Positions 1-8,480 of a stretch of DNA of 64,000 nucleotides are shown in pieces. Origin of the DNA: Desulfolucanica intricata (GTDB lineage Bacteria > Bacillota > Desulfotomaculia > Desulfotomaculales > Desulfofarciminaceae); assembly GCF_001592105.1 (NCBI RefSeq), contig NZ_BCWE01000004.1, positions 208,731-272,730 of the forward strand, read 5' to 3'. Each line of letters starts with the position of its first letter. Within the stretch, counting starts at the first letter, position 1. The position numbers were made by a program, and so were the translations under genes. The notes beneath the pieces were generated by a model. The model saw nothing but the letters and a program-made list of their open reading frames with translations, was not told the DNA's origin and made no database searches.

Positions 1-155
1 GTTATAGGGATTGCAAACAATTGCCGCACCCTGTAATAATATTATGGCCGCGGGATTGCAAAAATATGAGTTCTTATAAGTTCCTTTTTATTGCTATTGA
101 AACTTTTTGATTTTAAATGTTTTTTTCAAATTCCGGTTTATTGCCTTTTTTAACT
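1..155. other. Window edge, no gene seen
   Basis: AT-rich sequence downstream of the first CotE-family gene. The 11-base word GGGATTGCAAA occurs twice, near 6 and near 52. I see no ribosome-binding-site-supported reading frame and no clear terminator. Confidence 0.5.
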
Positions 156-677
156 TTAGGAATCGTCATCGTCATGATCGGGCGTCCTTACATATAACTT
201 GGTTTCCCCTATTACTTCTACATATAGTCCTAATTCAATATCAAAGGACATACTTTTATTTTCTCTTAGTGTTACATTTTTGCATTCCGGGAAACGTGTA
301 ATCATAATTCTTACATCGGCTTCATTCATTGTATGCGGGTCATAATCATTAATATGAAAGGTTTCTTTGAAATCTAATAATTCGCGTGCTATATCGGTGA
401 CTCTGCCCTCGTCGAACGAATACCAAGCATTAATTTCAAAAGCACCACTGATTTGGATCTCCGGATGTTGGCGGGACAGTGATTCGGTAATCACCGGGTG
501 AAGGTTAAACTTTGTTATTTTAGCGCCAAGAATTTTTGAGGGGGTATATGCCGCAGGCAAAAAAATATTTTTTTCCAGACGAATATTTTTTCTGGCAGTA
601 CCGCATACAGCTTTTGTAATAATTTCTCGATAAGAATTCGAGAATTTATTTTTTTCTCGAGTGGGGTATTCACTCAT
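156..677 (-). CDS. cotE: CotE-family outer spore coat morphogenetic protein (copy 1)
   Basis: The 173-residue product is close to the usual 180 or so residues of CotE. Family signatures seen are REIITKAVCG near residue 18, AWYSF near 85, and VEVIGETKLYV near 155, followed by an acidic tail (DHDDDDS). In Bacillus, CotE forms the layer that anchors outer coat proteins around the forespore. The ATG follows a strong AAAGGAGGGATGA site. It is divergent from two CotS-like genes and a glycosyltransferase, so the locus is a coat cluster. Two paralogues lie at 36338-36889 and 38225-38761. A SigK-like promoter candidate lies at 729-756. Function is inferred from family membership. Confidence 0.85.
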   Translation of the reverse strand: MSEYPTREKNKFSNSYREIITKAVCGTARKNIRLEKNIFLPAAYTPSKILGAKITKFNLHPVITESLSRQHPEIQISGAFEINAWYSFDEGRVTDIARELLDFKETFHINDYDPHTMNEADVRIMITRFPECKNVTLRENKSMSFDIELGLYVEVIGETKLYVRTPDHDDDDS

Positions 678-728
678 AACTTCATCCCTCCTTTAACATA
701 TTTTGTTAATTCAGCTGTTGACTTTATT

Positions 729-756
729 TAACATATTCCGGAGTGTTTGGTGAGTT
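729..756 (-). promoter_or_regulatory. Candidate SigK-type promoter of cotE copy 1
   Basis: On the minus strand, AACT, 15 bases, then AATATGTTA. The SigK consensus is roughly mACm, 16-17 bases, CATAnnnTA. The first base of the -10 is A instead of C and the spacer is one base short. The word TTAACATATT is repeated near 693, closer to the gene. The distance to the ATG at 677 leaves room for a short leader. Confidence 0.4.
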
Positions 757-815
757 CCGGAAAAAACCGCTTTCCCGGGATTTATAAGAGGCAAATAATT
801 ACCTTTTTTGTAATC

Positions 816-845
816 TTGACAAACAATGTTGTTAATTAGTATATG
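816..845 (+). promoter_or_regulatory. Candidate promoter of the cotS-like operon
   Basis: TTGACA at 816-821, an 18-base spacer and TATATG at 840-845 resemble a vegetative SigA promoter. A weaker SigK-like alternative lies just downstream: CACA at 852-855 and TATAAAATT at 873-881. Which is used cannot be told from sequence. The other coat genes in this window favour the SigK reading. Confidence 0.35.
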
Positions 846-977
846 AATCATCACACCAATGTGCTTGTGCTATATAAAATTAACACTAAAAAATTTTAAT
901 ATTTTATCTGGTTTTTAACAAACCGATGGATTTTGTAATAAGTTATAAAAAGACGGTGTGTGAAGGGGGCTTAATTA

Positions 978-1979
978 GTGCCGAAAAAATTAGCAGAATT
1001 AGCTGCAAAGGTAATCTCTCTATATGGTATAAAACCTGAGTCAGTACGGTTGGTTCAAGGTGAGAGTATAAAGACAGTCTGGAAAATATATGCATATAGC
1101 GGTGAATACTGCTTAAAAAGGCTTAAACATAATCTTGAAAAAAGTTTATTTTCCATAGAAGCACAAGTGTATATGTCCGGAAAAGGAGCTCAGGTTCCCA
1201 AAGTTATTAAGGCAAAATCCGGAGAAAAGTTTATTGAATACAAAGGGCAAATTTTTGTTTTATATAATTGGGTTTCCGGTAGACAACTGCATTTAAATAA
1301 CAAAAGTGATTTAAGGCAAGCTGTGAAGGGGTTGGCTAAATTCCATCTTGATTCAACCGGTTATCAGGCTCCGCAAGGGATAAGGGTTTCTACAAAATTG
1401 GGTCGCTGGCCTCACCAGTATGCCTCTATGCGTGATCGTTTGATCAAATGGAGGGATATTGCAGCTGAGAAACCACAAAAAGAACTTTTTAAGGTGTATT
1501 TAGAGCAGGTCGATTATTTTATTTACCTTGCAGATAAAGCAATGAAGCTTCTTGACAGTTCGGATTACCGTGGATGGGTAAGGGATGTCGAGCAAAAAAA
1601 AATACTCTGTCACCAGGATTATGGAGAAGGGAATGCCTTATTAACCGAACGGGGAATTTTTGTTCTTGATTTAGACAGTGTGAGCTATGAACTACCCGCC
1701 CGCGACCTGCGTAAAATAATTTTAAAAATAATGTCCGGTTATAAGTATTGGGATGAAAAAATGCTGCGGGAGATTTTGCGTTGGTATGAAGAAACGAACC
1801 CGCTTACGGCAGAGCAGAGAAAGGTATTATATATTGACCTGTTATTCCCCCATGAATTTCATAATATAGCTAAAAACCCTTTTCATAAGCAAAAAGAGGT
1901 GAAAGCCGGAGATTTGGCCCTGGCTTCCGGTTTAGGTAGAGATAAAGTAGAGCTTTTAGAAAGAATGCTGGAGGAATAG
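978..1979 (+). CDS. CotS-family spore coat protein (kinase-like fold), copy 1
   Basis: The 333-residue protein resembles the CotS/CotI/YutH spore coat family, which has an aminoglycoside-phosphotransferase-like fold. Seen are the catalytic-loop-like motif CHQDYGEGN near residue 211, the metal-binding-like VLDLDS near 228, and DLLFPHEFHNI near 288. CotS-type proteins are coat components; CotH-type kinases of related fold phosphorylate coat proteins, but activity here is only inferred. The GTG start follows GAAGGGGG with 8 bases spacing. It heads an apparent operon with a second CotS-like gene 7 bases downstream and a CotSA-like glycosyltransferase. Confidence 0.8.
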   Translation: MPKKLAELAAKVISLYGIKPESVRLVQGESIKTVWKIYAYSGEYCLKRLKHNLEKSLFSIEAQVYMSGKGAQVPKVIKAKSGEKFIEYKGQIFVLYNWVSGRQLHLNNKSDLRQAVKGLAKFHLDSTGYQAPQGIRVSTKLGRWPHQYASMRDRLIKWRDIAAEKPQKELFKVYLEQVDYFIYLADKAMKLLDSSDYRGWVRDVEQKKILCHQDYGEGNALLTERGIFVLDLDSVSYELPARDLRKIILKIMSGYKYWDEKMLREILRWYEETNPLTAEQRKVLYIDLLFPHEFHNIAKNPFHKQKEVKAGDLALASGLGRDKVELLERMLEE

Positions 1980-1986
1980 GCAAACT

Positions 1987-2979
1987 ATGTATGACTGTAT
2001 GTTATTAGAGCAGGTATTAGATAAATACGGTTTACCCGTAGTTGAGTATTCAATAATCAGTAATAAAGAAAAAAAGAAAGTTTGGAAGGTTAAGTTTTCC
2101 GGTGGATCGGCGGCATTAAAAAAAATGCCCGGAACACCTGAAAAAACATTTTTTCTGGCCCGTTCTGTGGATTTTTTAGCTGGTGTCGGAGTGAAGGTGG
2201 CACCGGTGATTCCTACAGCGGAGGGTAGTCTATTTGTAAATATAAAAAAAGATACTTTTCTTTTATCCCGGTGGATTGATGGGAAGCAACCGGATTATGA
2301 CCGGAATTTGGAGCTCATCTTAGAATCAATGGCCAGGTTTCACTTAGGTTCCCGTGGATTTCAACCCGGAGAAGGTTATATTCGTTCACATTTAGGAACT
2401 TGGTTAGAAAGTTTTGCTAAAAAGAAAAAAAAATTAGAGCAGTTAAAGGAAATAGCTCATGAAAATTATCGGGATAGTTTCTCCCGGATATTTTTACAAT
2501 TCGTTGATCACTTTATTGAAAGTGTGGCTTTAGCAGAGAAAAAATTAGTTAAGTCCTGCTACCGGGATTGGATTAAACGATTAAAAAAGGAATTATGTCT
2601 TTGCCATCAGGATTTTACTCCAAAAAATCTTCGGTTGTCAGCCGGTGAACTATATGTATTTGATATTGATTCTATTACAGTAGATTTGCCCGCCAGAGAT
2701 ATTCGCAAGATAATTAATAAATTGATGAAGAAAAAAGGTTGGGATAAAGTACTTTTAAATCAAGTTAGCAATTTATATCGCAAGAATAATCCCATAAGTG
2801 ACAGTGAGTGGCAAGTGGTCTTAATAGATCTTTATTTTCCCCATCTATTTTGGGGTATAGTCACCAAATATTATGGCAAGAGGGCCCCGGATTGGCCCAA
2901 GGAAAAGTTCCTAAAAAGGTTGGACGAAATGGTTAAGGTTGAATTATCAAAGGAAAAGATTTTAGCTGATTTAATATAA
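1987..2979 (+). CDS. CotS-family spore coat protein (kinase-like fold), copy 2
   Basis: A 330-residue paralogue of the preceding gene, with the same order of motifs: CLCHQDFTPKNL near residue 206, VFDIDS near 227, and DLYFPHLFWG near 285. It is more basic than its neighbour. It begins with ATG at 1987 behind GGAGG; a second in-frame ATG lies 12 bases on. The tight spacing to both neighbours indicates one transcript. A third member at 37107-38126 is closer to this copy in the HQDF and PHLF motifs than to copy 1. The role in coat assembly is known for the family and inferred here. Confidence 0.8.
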   Translation: MYDCMLLEQVLDKYGLPVVEYSIISNKEKKKVWKVKFSGGSAALKKMPGTPEKTFFLARSVDFLAGVGVKVAPVIPTAEGSLFVNIKKDTFLLSRWIDGKQPDYDRNLELILESMARFHLGSRGFQPGEGYIRSHLGTWLESFAKKKKKLEQLKEIAHENYRDSFSRIFLQFVDHFIESVALAEKKLVKSCYRDWIKRLKKELCLCHQDFTPKNLRLSAGELYVFDIDSITVDLPARDIRKIINKLMKKKGWDKVLLNQVSNLYRKNNPISDSEWQVVLIDLYFPHLFWGIVTKYYGKRAPDWPKEKFLKRLDEMVKVELSKEKILADLI

Positions 2980-2994
2980 GAGGCGGTGAAAAAT

Positions 2995-4134
2995 TTGAAA
3001 ATAGCATTAATCTCCAGTGAAAAGCTCCCTGTACCGCCAATCAGAGGAGGAGCAGTTCAGCAGTATATAAACGGGGTATTACCATATTTAAGAAAAAAAC
3101 ATGAGATTACGATTTTGAGTATCCAAGACCCGGAATTAAAGGAAATGGAAGTTGTAGAGCAGGTAAGATATATTCGTATTCCGGGTGATACTAAGGAGAA
3201 GTTTTTTAAGGAGGCAGCCCGGGAATTAAAGCTTAATAACTATGATATAGTACACGTGTTTAATCGTCCGGTATCCTTGAAAAGATATTTTAAGGCGTCT
3301 CCCCATAGTAAATTTATTCTTAGCGTACACAATGAGATGTTTACACCAAAGAAAATTCCTTATACCCAAGCCGTGGAATGTATAAAGCGGGTCAGTCAGA
3401 TAGTTACAATTAGCGATTTTATTCAGTGCGGGATTTTAAAAAATTTTCCGGAGGCAGCCGGAAAAATACGTACAATATACTCCGGGGTAGACCTGGAACA
3501 ATTTCAACCCGTCTGGTCAGAACAAGCTATTAAAATAAGAGAGCAGGTTAAAAATGAGTACGGAATTAATAATTCCAATGTAGTACTTTACGTCAGCCGT
3601 TTTTCACCGAAAAAAGGTTCTCATCTTGTACTGCAGGCTATGTCTGATGTTATACAGGAAAACCCACAAACCGTTTTGCTGGTTGTCGGAAGCAAGTGGT
3701 ATGGGTCTAATAAGGTAGATGAATATGTATCATATATTTATAAATTGGGGCAAAAAATTTCAGGTCATGTTATCTTTACAGGATTTATACCGCCTGCGGA
3801 TATCTATAAATACTTTACTGTAGGAGATATTTTTGTTTGCGCCTCTCAATGGGAGGAGCCTCTGGCCAGAGTTCATTATGAGGCTATGGCGGCGGGGTTA
3901 CCTATTATTACCACTAACCGGGGTGGAAATCCTGAGGTAGTTAAAGGTTTTGGAAACGGATTAGTCCTGACAGGCTATGATTACTCTGAAGATTTTGCTG
4001 CGGCGATAAATTATCTGTTAAGAAACCCCAACCTAGCCCGGGAAATGGGCAGAAACGGTCGACGATTGGCTGAGGATCGATTTAGCTACAAGCGGGTGGC
4101 GGAGGATTTGTTAAGGTTGTACGAAGAGATTTAA
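2995..4134 (+). CDS. CotSA-like family 4 glycosyltransferase
   Basis: A GT-B fold glycosyltransferase of about 380 residues. The N-terminal half carries PPIRGGAVQQYI, the glycine-rich donor-side loop, and the C-terminal half carries YVSRFSPKKGSHLVLQAM and the nucleotide-sugar-binding region with HYEAMAAGLPIITT. It resembles CotSA, the coat-associated glycosyltransferase encoded next to cotS in Bacillus, and the same pairing is seen here. A GTG at 2986 is in frame, but AGGCGGTGA at 2981-2989 is a near-perfect ribosome binding site placed five bases before TTG at 2995, so that start is preferred. The acceptor is unknown, perhaps a coat polysaccharide or protein. Confidence 0.8.
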   Translation: MKIALISSEKLPVPPIRGGAVQQYINGVLPYLRKKHEITILSIQDPELKEMEVVEQVRYIRIPGDTKEKFFKEAARELKLNNYDIVHVFNRPVSLKRYFKASPHSKFILSVHNEMFTPKKIPYTQAVECIKRVSQIVTISDFIQCGILKNFPEAAGKIRTIYSGVDLEQFQPVWSEQAIKIREQVKNEYGINNSNVVLYVSRFSPKKGSHLVLQAMSDVIQENPQTVLLVVGSKWYGSNKVDEYVSYIYKLGQKISGHVIFTGFIPPADIYKYFTVGDIFVCASQWEEPLARVHYEAMAAGLPIITTNRGGNPEVVKGFGNGLVLTGYDYSEDFAAAINYLLRNPNLAREMGRNGRRLAEDRFSYKRVAEDLLRLYEEI

Positions 4135-4200
4135 TTATCTTTTTATAACTTTGTACCGAACTAAAAACCCCTTGATGTGCAAGATGAGTTAGTTAAACAC

Positions 4201-4312
4201 ATTCGAGGCGCTCTTAGAACGGTCCAAAATAAACCGTAGTACTGTCGGAGCGGAGCACCGGAACGAAGCGGGGATAAGTATCAATAAAGCCCGTGCCGGT
4301 ATATAAAACTTA
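4201..4312 (+). repeat. Dispersed structured repeat, copy A
   Basis: This intergenic segment shares GGGATARGTATCAWTAA and the following GCC with a segment at 20780-20845. In both, the shared word can pair with an upstream arm (here TACTGTC at 4240-4246 with GATAAGTA at 4273-4280, with one bulge) around a GC-rich loop. The arms differ between copies but still pair, which suggests conserved structure. I do not recognise the family. Confidence 0.45.
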
Positions 4313-4344
4313 AGATTAATCAAAAAACATGCGTTACATAAAGC

Positions 4345-5541
4345 TTAGGTTCGAGTTTTTTCAATCAGCATCACCGGCATAATCTCCTGCTCCGGTACAC
4401 TAAGTAATGCAGTAGTTTCTTCCCAAACCTGCTGCAGCCTGGAGTAATCTTCCGCGGTCAGCAAAGAATCCTGTCCTTTTTGGTAATCATAAATTGCTTT
4501 CTCTACCGGCAGCACACGGTAGCGTAATTTTCCTCCACTGTTATAGGTATCTACCCACACCGGAATGTAAGCTGCTTTTTTTAGAGAGGTCTTCCCTGTT
4601 TGTTGGTTCTTTTCGATTTCCAGATTTAAGATAACACCTGAATCAGAGTATTGCCAGCGCTGGTTTGAAATAAAGTTGCCCAGGGAGTAAATAATAAATT
4701 TTTCATGTATTTTTTCCATCGGCTGCAGTACGTGAACGTGGTCACCTAATATAATATCTGCACCGCTATTAAGAATATCCCGGGCCAATTTTTTTTGAGC
4801 TGCTGTGGGTTGGCGCATGTACTCTGTTCCAAAATGCAGGTAAACAATAACTAAATCTACATGTTTCTTTTTTAGGTTTTCAATGTCCTGTTTAATAATA
4901 TCTAAGTCTACCATATTTACGGCATATTCTTTTCCGGGTGGAAGGGGTATACCGTTTGTAGTTTCGGTATAGTTTAAAAAGCCAAGTTTGATTCCTTTAA
5001 CCTCTTTGATTAGTAAACGCTTTCTTTCTTCCGGACTGCGGGCATTGCCAATATACTCCAGGCCGGCTTGCTCCAGGTTATTCAGGGTTGTTATAAGTCC
5101 GTTATACCCCATATCCATGCTGTGATTATTAGCTGTAGCTAAGATATCCACCCCCAGTACTTTTAGATCATCGGCTAAAGCTGCCGGGCAATTGAAACAA
5201 GGATAACCCGAGTAACCTCTTTCTTTTCCTGCCAGCCTTGTTTCCAGATTGCCGATGGTGAGATCTGCACTATTAAGATATTCTGCTACCGGTTCAAAGA
5301 TTGGTTTAAAATCATAACTTTGTGTTGTGGTATCATAGGCAGAGTTTATAATAGGGATATGCATTAAAAAATCTCCGATTGCTGTCAATTTTATGATAGT
5401 GGTCGTGGATGGTTGCTTCGTTTCTTCTTCTATAGCTTGATTTATTTTATAACTGATTATTGAGTTGGTATAAAAAGATACTGATAAGAGAAATAGAAGT
5501 ATAAAGATAAAAAGATCTTTAATAAATTTTTTATTCAACAA
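4345..5541 (-). CDS. CapA-family metallophosphatase-like protein, membrane anchored
   Basis: CapA/PGA_cap domain protein of about 398 residues. Residues 10-30 form one hydrophobic anchor. The metallophosphoesterase-like motifs are GDFLMH, GNLETRL, ATANNHSMDMG and LHFGTEYM followed by LGDHVHVLQP. In Bacillus the family takes part in poly-gamma-glutamate capsule formation, but many CapA-domain proteins stand alone, as here, with no capB or capC nearby, so a capsule role is not supported. The longest frame begins with GTG at 5547, but AAGGAAG overlaps that codon; TTG at 5541 has five bases spacing and is preferred. Confidence 0.8.
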   Translation of the reverse strand: MLNKKFIKDLFIFILLFLLSVSFYTNSIISYKINQAIEEETKQPSTTTIIKLTAIGDFLMHIPIINSAYDTTTQSYDFKPIFEPVAEYLNSADLTIGNLETRLAGKERGYSGYPCFNCPAALADDLKVLGVDILATANNHSMDMGYNGLITTLNNLEQAGLEYIGNARSPEERKRLLIKEVKGIKLGFLNYTETTNGIPLPPGKEYAVNMVDLDIIKQDIENLKKKHVDLVIVYLHFGTEYMRQPTAAQKKLARDILNSGADIILGDHVHVLQPMEKIHEKFIIYSLGNFISNQRWQYSDSGVILNLEIEKNQQTGKTSLKKAAYIPVWVDTYNSGGKLRYRVLPVEKAIYDYQKGQDSLLTAEDYSRLQQVWEETTALLSVPEQEIMPVMLIEKTRT

Positions 5542-5547
5542 TGGCAC

Positions 5548-5961
5548 TTCCTTTATTAGTTAATTATTATACACTTTCTATAAAATAGATAATAATTCCT
5601 CCAATGGTAAAAAAATACCCCGTAAAAATTTTACGGAGTAGAAGGGAGAGAATAGGGGTTAGTTATATCACTTCCATTATAATTTGCTATTATTATTAAT
5701 TTCATTCTTTATTTAGGGTTAGGATTATTAATTTTTTTGGTTTAACTTGTATTTAATAAGATGATTAATTAAACTTTAAAAAAATTTAAATTAAAATTCA
5801 TTTTACCGTAATAAGCTATTAACTCTATTGCTATATACTTAGTAGATAAGGTGTATACACTATAAATCAGATTACTGTGCTTCGAATAATAAAATTATTT
5901 ATTAGTAACAGGCATTTGATATAAATAGCAAATGCCTATTGCTGTGAATGGAGAGTAACTA
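5548..5961. other. Intergenic region between capA-like gene and pstC
   Basis: A 414-base, very AT-rich divergent region. It holds a near-perfect palindrome, CCGTAAAA-A-TTTTACGG at 5620-5636, and a 9-base inverted repeat AGGCATTTG/CAAATGCCT at 5910-5937 just before the pstC ribosome binding site. Neither has a terminator T-run on the plus strand. A -10-like TATAAT for the capA-like gene lies on the minus strand near 5566. I see no reading frame and no convincing Pho box. Confidence 0.5.
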
Positions 5962-6816
5962 ATGAAACGCTTACATGAAAAGATAATTGAAAAAGTGTTT
6001 TTATTAAGTGCTATTACAGGGATTTTTATAGTTTTTTTAATTCTCTTTTTTATATTTACCGAAGGGATACCGGTAATGCAAAAATACGGATTATCCCATT
6101 TTCTTTTTGAAACTGCCTGGCGGCCTAAAAATAATTTATTCGGGTTATTACCTATGATTTTAGGGTCTTTTTATGTTACTCTCGGGGCCTTGTTGTTAGG
6201 TGTACCCGTTGGTATCGGATGTGCTATATATCTTGCTGAAATTGCCCCAAGGTGGTTGGCTAGGGCAGTTAGACCGTTAATTGAGCTTTTAGCCGGGATA
6301 CCTTCAATTGTTTACGGTTTTTTTGGATTAGTGGTGATCGTGCCTTTCATTATGGAACATTTAGGAGGCCGCGGTTTAAGCACACTGGCAGCTTCCGTTG
6401 TTCTGGGTATGATGATTTTACCTACTGTTATAAATGTTTCTGAGGATGCCATCCGGGCGGTACCTAATGAATATCGTGAAGGTTCTTATGCCCTTGGAGC
6501 GGGTCTTTGGCAAACTATATCCAAAGTGGTTCTGCCAACTGCGCGTTCCGGATTAATTGCAGCAGTGATTTTAGGTATGGGGAGGGCTATCGGAGAGACC
6601 ATGGCAGTAATTTTAGTAGCCGGTAATGCTCCGGCAATACCCGGTTCTCCGCTGGACATGGTACGGACTTTAACAGCAAATATTGCTATTGAAATGGGTT
6701 ATGCTGCCGGTGATCATGCCGGAGCACTTTTTGCAACAGGTATAATTTTGGTTGTGATTATTATGCTGCTAAATACTTTGATTACTTTAATTCCAGGTAA
6801 GGTAGGTGAAAAATAG
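5962..6816 (+). CDS. pstC: Phosphate ABC transporter permease PstC
   Basis: The 284-residue inner membrane permease has about six hydrophobic segments and the binding-protein-dependent permease loop REGSYALGAGLWQTISKVV near residue 173, the docking site for the ATPase. Length and layout fit PstC. Together with PstA it forms the channel of the high-affinity phosphate importer. The ATG follows GGAGAG. pstA starts two bases after its stop. No binding protein (pstS) or ATPase (pstB) is next to it, which is unusual; these must be elsewhere if the system works. Confidence 0.88.
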   Translation: MKRLHEKIIEKVFLLSAITGIFIVFLILFFIFTEGIPVMQKYGLSHFLFETAWRPKNNLFGLLPMILGSFYVTLGALLLGVPVGIGCAIYLAEIAPRWLARAVRPLIELLAGIPSIVYGFFGLVVIVPFIMEHLGGRGLSTLAASVVLGMMILPTVINVSEDAIRAVPNEYREGSYALGAGLWQTISKVVLPTARSGLIAAVILGMGRAIGETMAVILVAGNAPAIPGSPLDMVRTLTANIAIEMGYAAGDHAGALFATGIILVVIIMLLNTLITLIPGKVGEK

Positions 6817-6818
6817 CT

Positions 6819-7670
6819 GTGCGAAAAGCTGTATATATTCAGGAGAAAATAGCTAAGATTTTATTAATATTGTCAGTAGTGTTAACCTTAGGTGCTTTAG
6901 CAGCCATTGTTTTTCATATTTTTTCTCACGGAATTAGAGAAATCAACTTGGAGTTTTTACTGGAATCTCCTCGTGATATGGGGAGAGAGGGCGGGGTTTT
7001 CCCCACCATCATCGGGACTTTTTATGTGGTGCTGATTGCAGTTGCGGCAGCTGCACCAATTGGAGTTTTTGCGGCCCTTTATTTGGCTGAATATTCCCGT
7101 TTAGGTATGTTAGTAGGAGTAATAAGATATGCAGTTAATACTTTAGCTGCTATTCCTTCTATAATTTTTGGTCTGTTCGGGTTTACTTTTTTGGTTATCT
7201 TCTTAGGACTAGGTTGGAGTGTATTGTCCGGTGGTCTTACTCTGGCGATTATGATTTTACCTACAATTATGCGTACTACCGAAGAAGCGATTAAAACAGT
7301 GCCTTCCGATTATCGTGAGGGCAGCTTTGCTTTAGGTGCCACCAAGTGGCAAACTATCCGTTATGTGGTACTGCCGAACGCTTTACCCGGTATCATAACC
7401 GGTGTAATACTTGGTATAGGAAGATCTGTGGGTGAAACAGCAGCTGTTCTTTTAACTGCCGGTAGTTCTTTACAGGTGCCGGTGTCTATCTTTGATCCGG
7501 CCAGAACTTTATCGTTGCACTTATACTTACTGGCTTTTGAAGGAATTTCTTTTGAAAAAGCATATGCTACAGCTACTGTACTAATGATATTAGTTTTAAT
7601 GACAAATTTATTGGCAAACTTTGTTATTAAAAAGACTGTTATTAAAAAGACTATTGTTAAAAGTTCATGA
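6819..7670 (+). CDS. pstA: Phosphate ABC transporter permease PstA
   Basis: A 283-residue permease with six predicted membrane segments and the coupling motif REGSFALGATKWQTIRYVV near residue 168. It pairs with PstC. It starts with GTG behind AGGTGA, two bases after pstC, so translation is probably coupled. The C-terminus carries a small duplicated basic stretch (KKTVIKKTIVK), reflecting a short direct repeat in the DNA near 7630. The downstream 230 bases hold no pstB; the next gene is a STAS-domain protein. Confidence 0.88.
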   Translation: MRKAVYIQEKIAKILLILSVVLTLGALAAIVFHIFSHGIREINLEFLLESPRDMGREGGVFPTIIGTFYVVLIAVAAAAPIGVFAALYLAEYSRLGMLVGVIRYAVNTLAAIPSIIFGLFGFTFLVIFLGLGWSVLSGGLTLAIMILPTIMRTTEEAIKTVPSDYREGSFALGATKWQTIRYVVLPNALPGIITGVILGIGRSVGETAAVLLTAGSSLQVPVSIFDPARTLSLHLYLLAFEGISFEKAYATATVLMILVLMTNLLANFVIKKTVIKKTIVKSS

Positions 7671-7908
7671 AGGTAATTTTCACGGTAAAATATGTCGCTT
7701 AGCTGACCTTTACAATTTTCAGAAAATTAGATACAATAATTCTTAATAAATTTTTTTGCGGGCTTTAATATGCTATGCAATAATATTAAATCATCATAAT
7801 AAATAATATCGGTCGCAATAAAATAGTCACATTTTATTTTTAGTTTTTCATATAATAGGGGATAAGGATTTTAGTTAAGCAGATTTTTAAAAGGGGATGA
7901 TGTTTTAT

Positions 7909-8217
7909 ATGGTCACAGTTTTGCAGCATAATGGTGAAGTTGTAGTCAAAGGTATTATTATTAATCACCATTTTGGAATTCTTAAAGAGTACCTTGAAGA
8001 ATATGTAAAAACAAATAAACATATTAAACTTAACTTAAAAGAGCTGGAATTCATTGATGAGAACGGTGCAATGGAGTTAATGACCTTGGCCGGTAAAATG
8101 AAACAGCAAGGAATTAATTTTGAGATTACCAGTATTTCGGATAAAGTTATGAACAAATTTATCCAGTTGGGTGCTAAGATTTGGTTGGGAAAAAACTTGT
8201 TTAGTAAAGTGGGGTAG
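7909..8217 (+). CDS. STAS-domain protein, SpoIIAA-like, lacking the phosphoserine
   Basis: About 102 residues with the order of a single STAS domain: strand-rich start, LNLKELEFIDENGAMEL, then an alternating helix-strand pattern ending IQLGAKIWLG. STAS proteins such as SpoIIAA bind anti-sigma factors and are switched by phosphorylation of a serine in a D-S-S-G motif. Here the position reads D-E-N-G, so the phosphorylatable serine is absent. Two ATGs at 7897 and 7900 sit on the ribosome binding site (AAGGGGATGAT), so the ATG at 7909 is preferred. The partner is unknown; no anti-sigma kinase gene is adjacent. Confidence 0.6.
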   Translation: MVTVLQHNGEVVVKGIIINHHFGILKEYLEEYVKTNKHIKLNLKELEFIDENGAMELMTLAGKMKQQGINFEITSISDKVMNKFIQLGAKIWLGKNLFSKVG

Positions 8218-8238
8218 TTTATTAGTTATAATTTAGAT

Positions 8239-8268
8239 GCTTATTTGGCCATATATAGCCAAATAAGC
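8239..8268. other. Perfect 11-bp stem hairpin
   Basis: GCTTATTTGGC at 8239-8249 and GCCAAATAAGC at 8258-8268 are exact inverted copies around an 8-base AT loop. There is no T-run after it, so it may be an RNA-stabilising hairpin or an operator. It lies 21 bases after the STAS gene stop. Confidence 0.5.
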
Positions 8269-8327
8269 AGTGGAAGGTATTTATAATAAAGATTTAAAAA
8301 CTAAATATTTATTTCAAGTTTATACCT

Positions 8328-8354
8328 TCCCTATCTTAATAATAGGGATTTTTT
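8328..8354 (+). terminator. Rho-independent terminator after STAS gene
   Basis: TCCCTAT and ATAGGGA around a 7-base loop, followed by six T residues. A larger inverted pair, GGAAGGTAT near 8272 and ATACCTTCC near 8322, encloses part of the region. Confidence 0.6.
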
Positions 8355-8480
8355 AATCTACTCTGTTCTTGTGTTCACATGTACATATTTTTTAGAAAAC
8401 AGTTTATTTCAGTAAAGTGGTTGTTTGATTGATTAAATTAGTGTAGAATAATTACGAGTCTTGATAAGTTGGGTGAGAAT

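Noticed and set aside
5620..5636. Palindrome as a Pho box or terminator for pstC
   Set aside because: It is a single palindrome without the TTAACA-type direct repeats of PhoP boxes, and its T-run is on the minus strand upstream of the capA-like gene.
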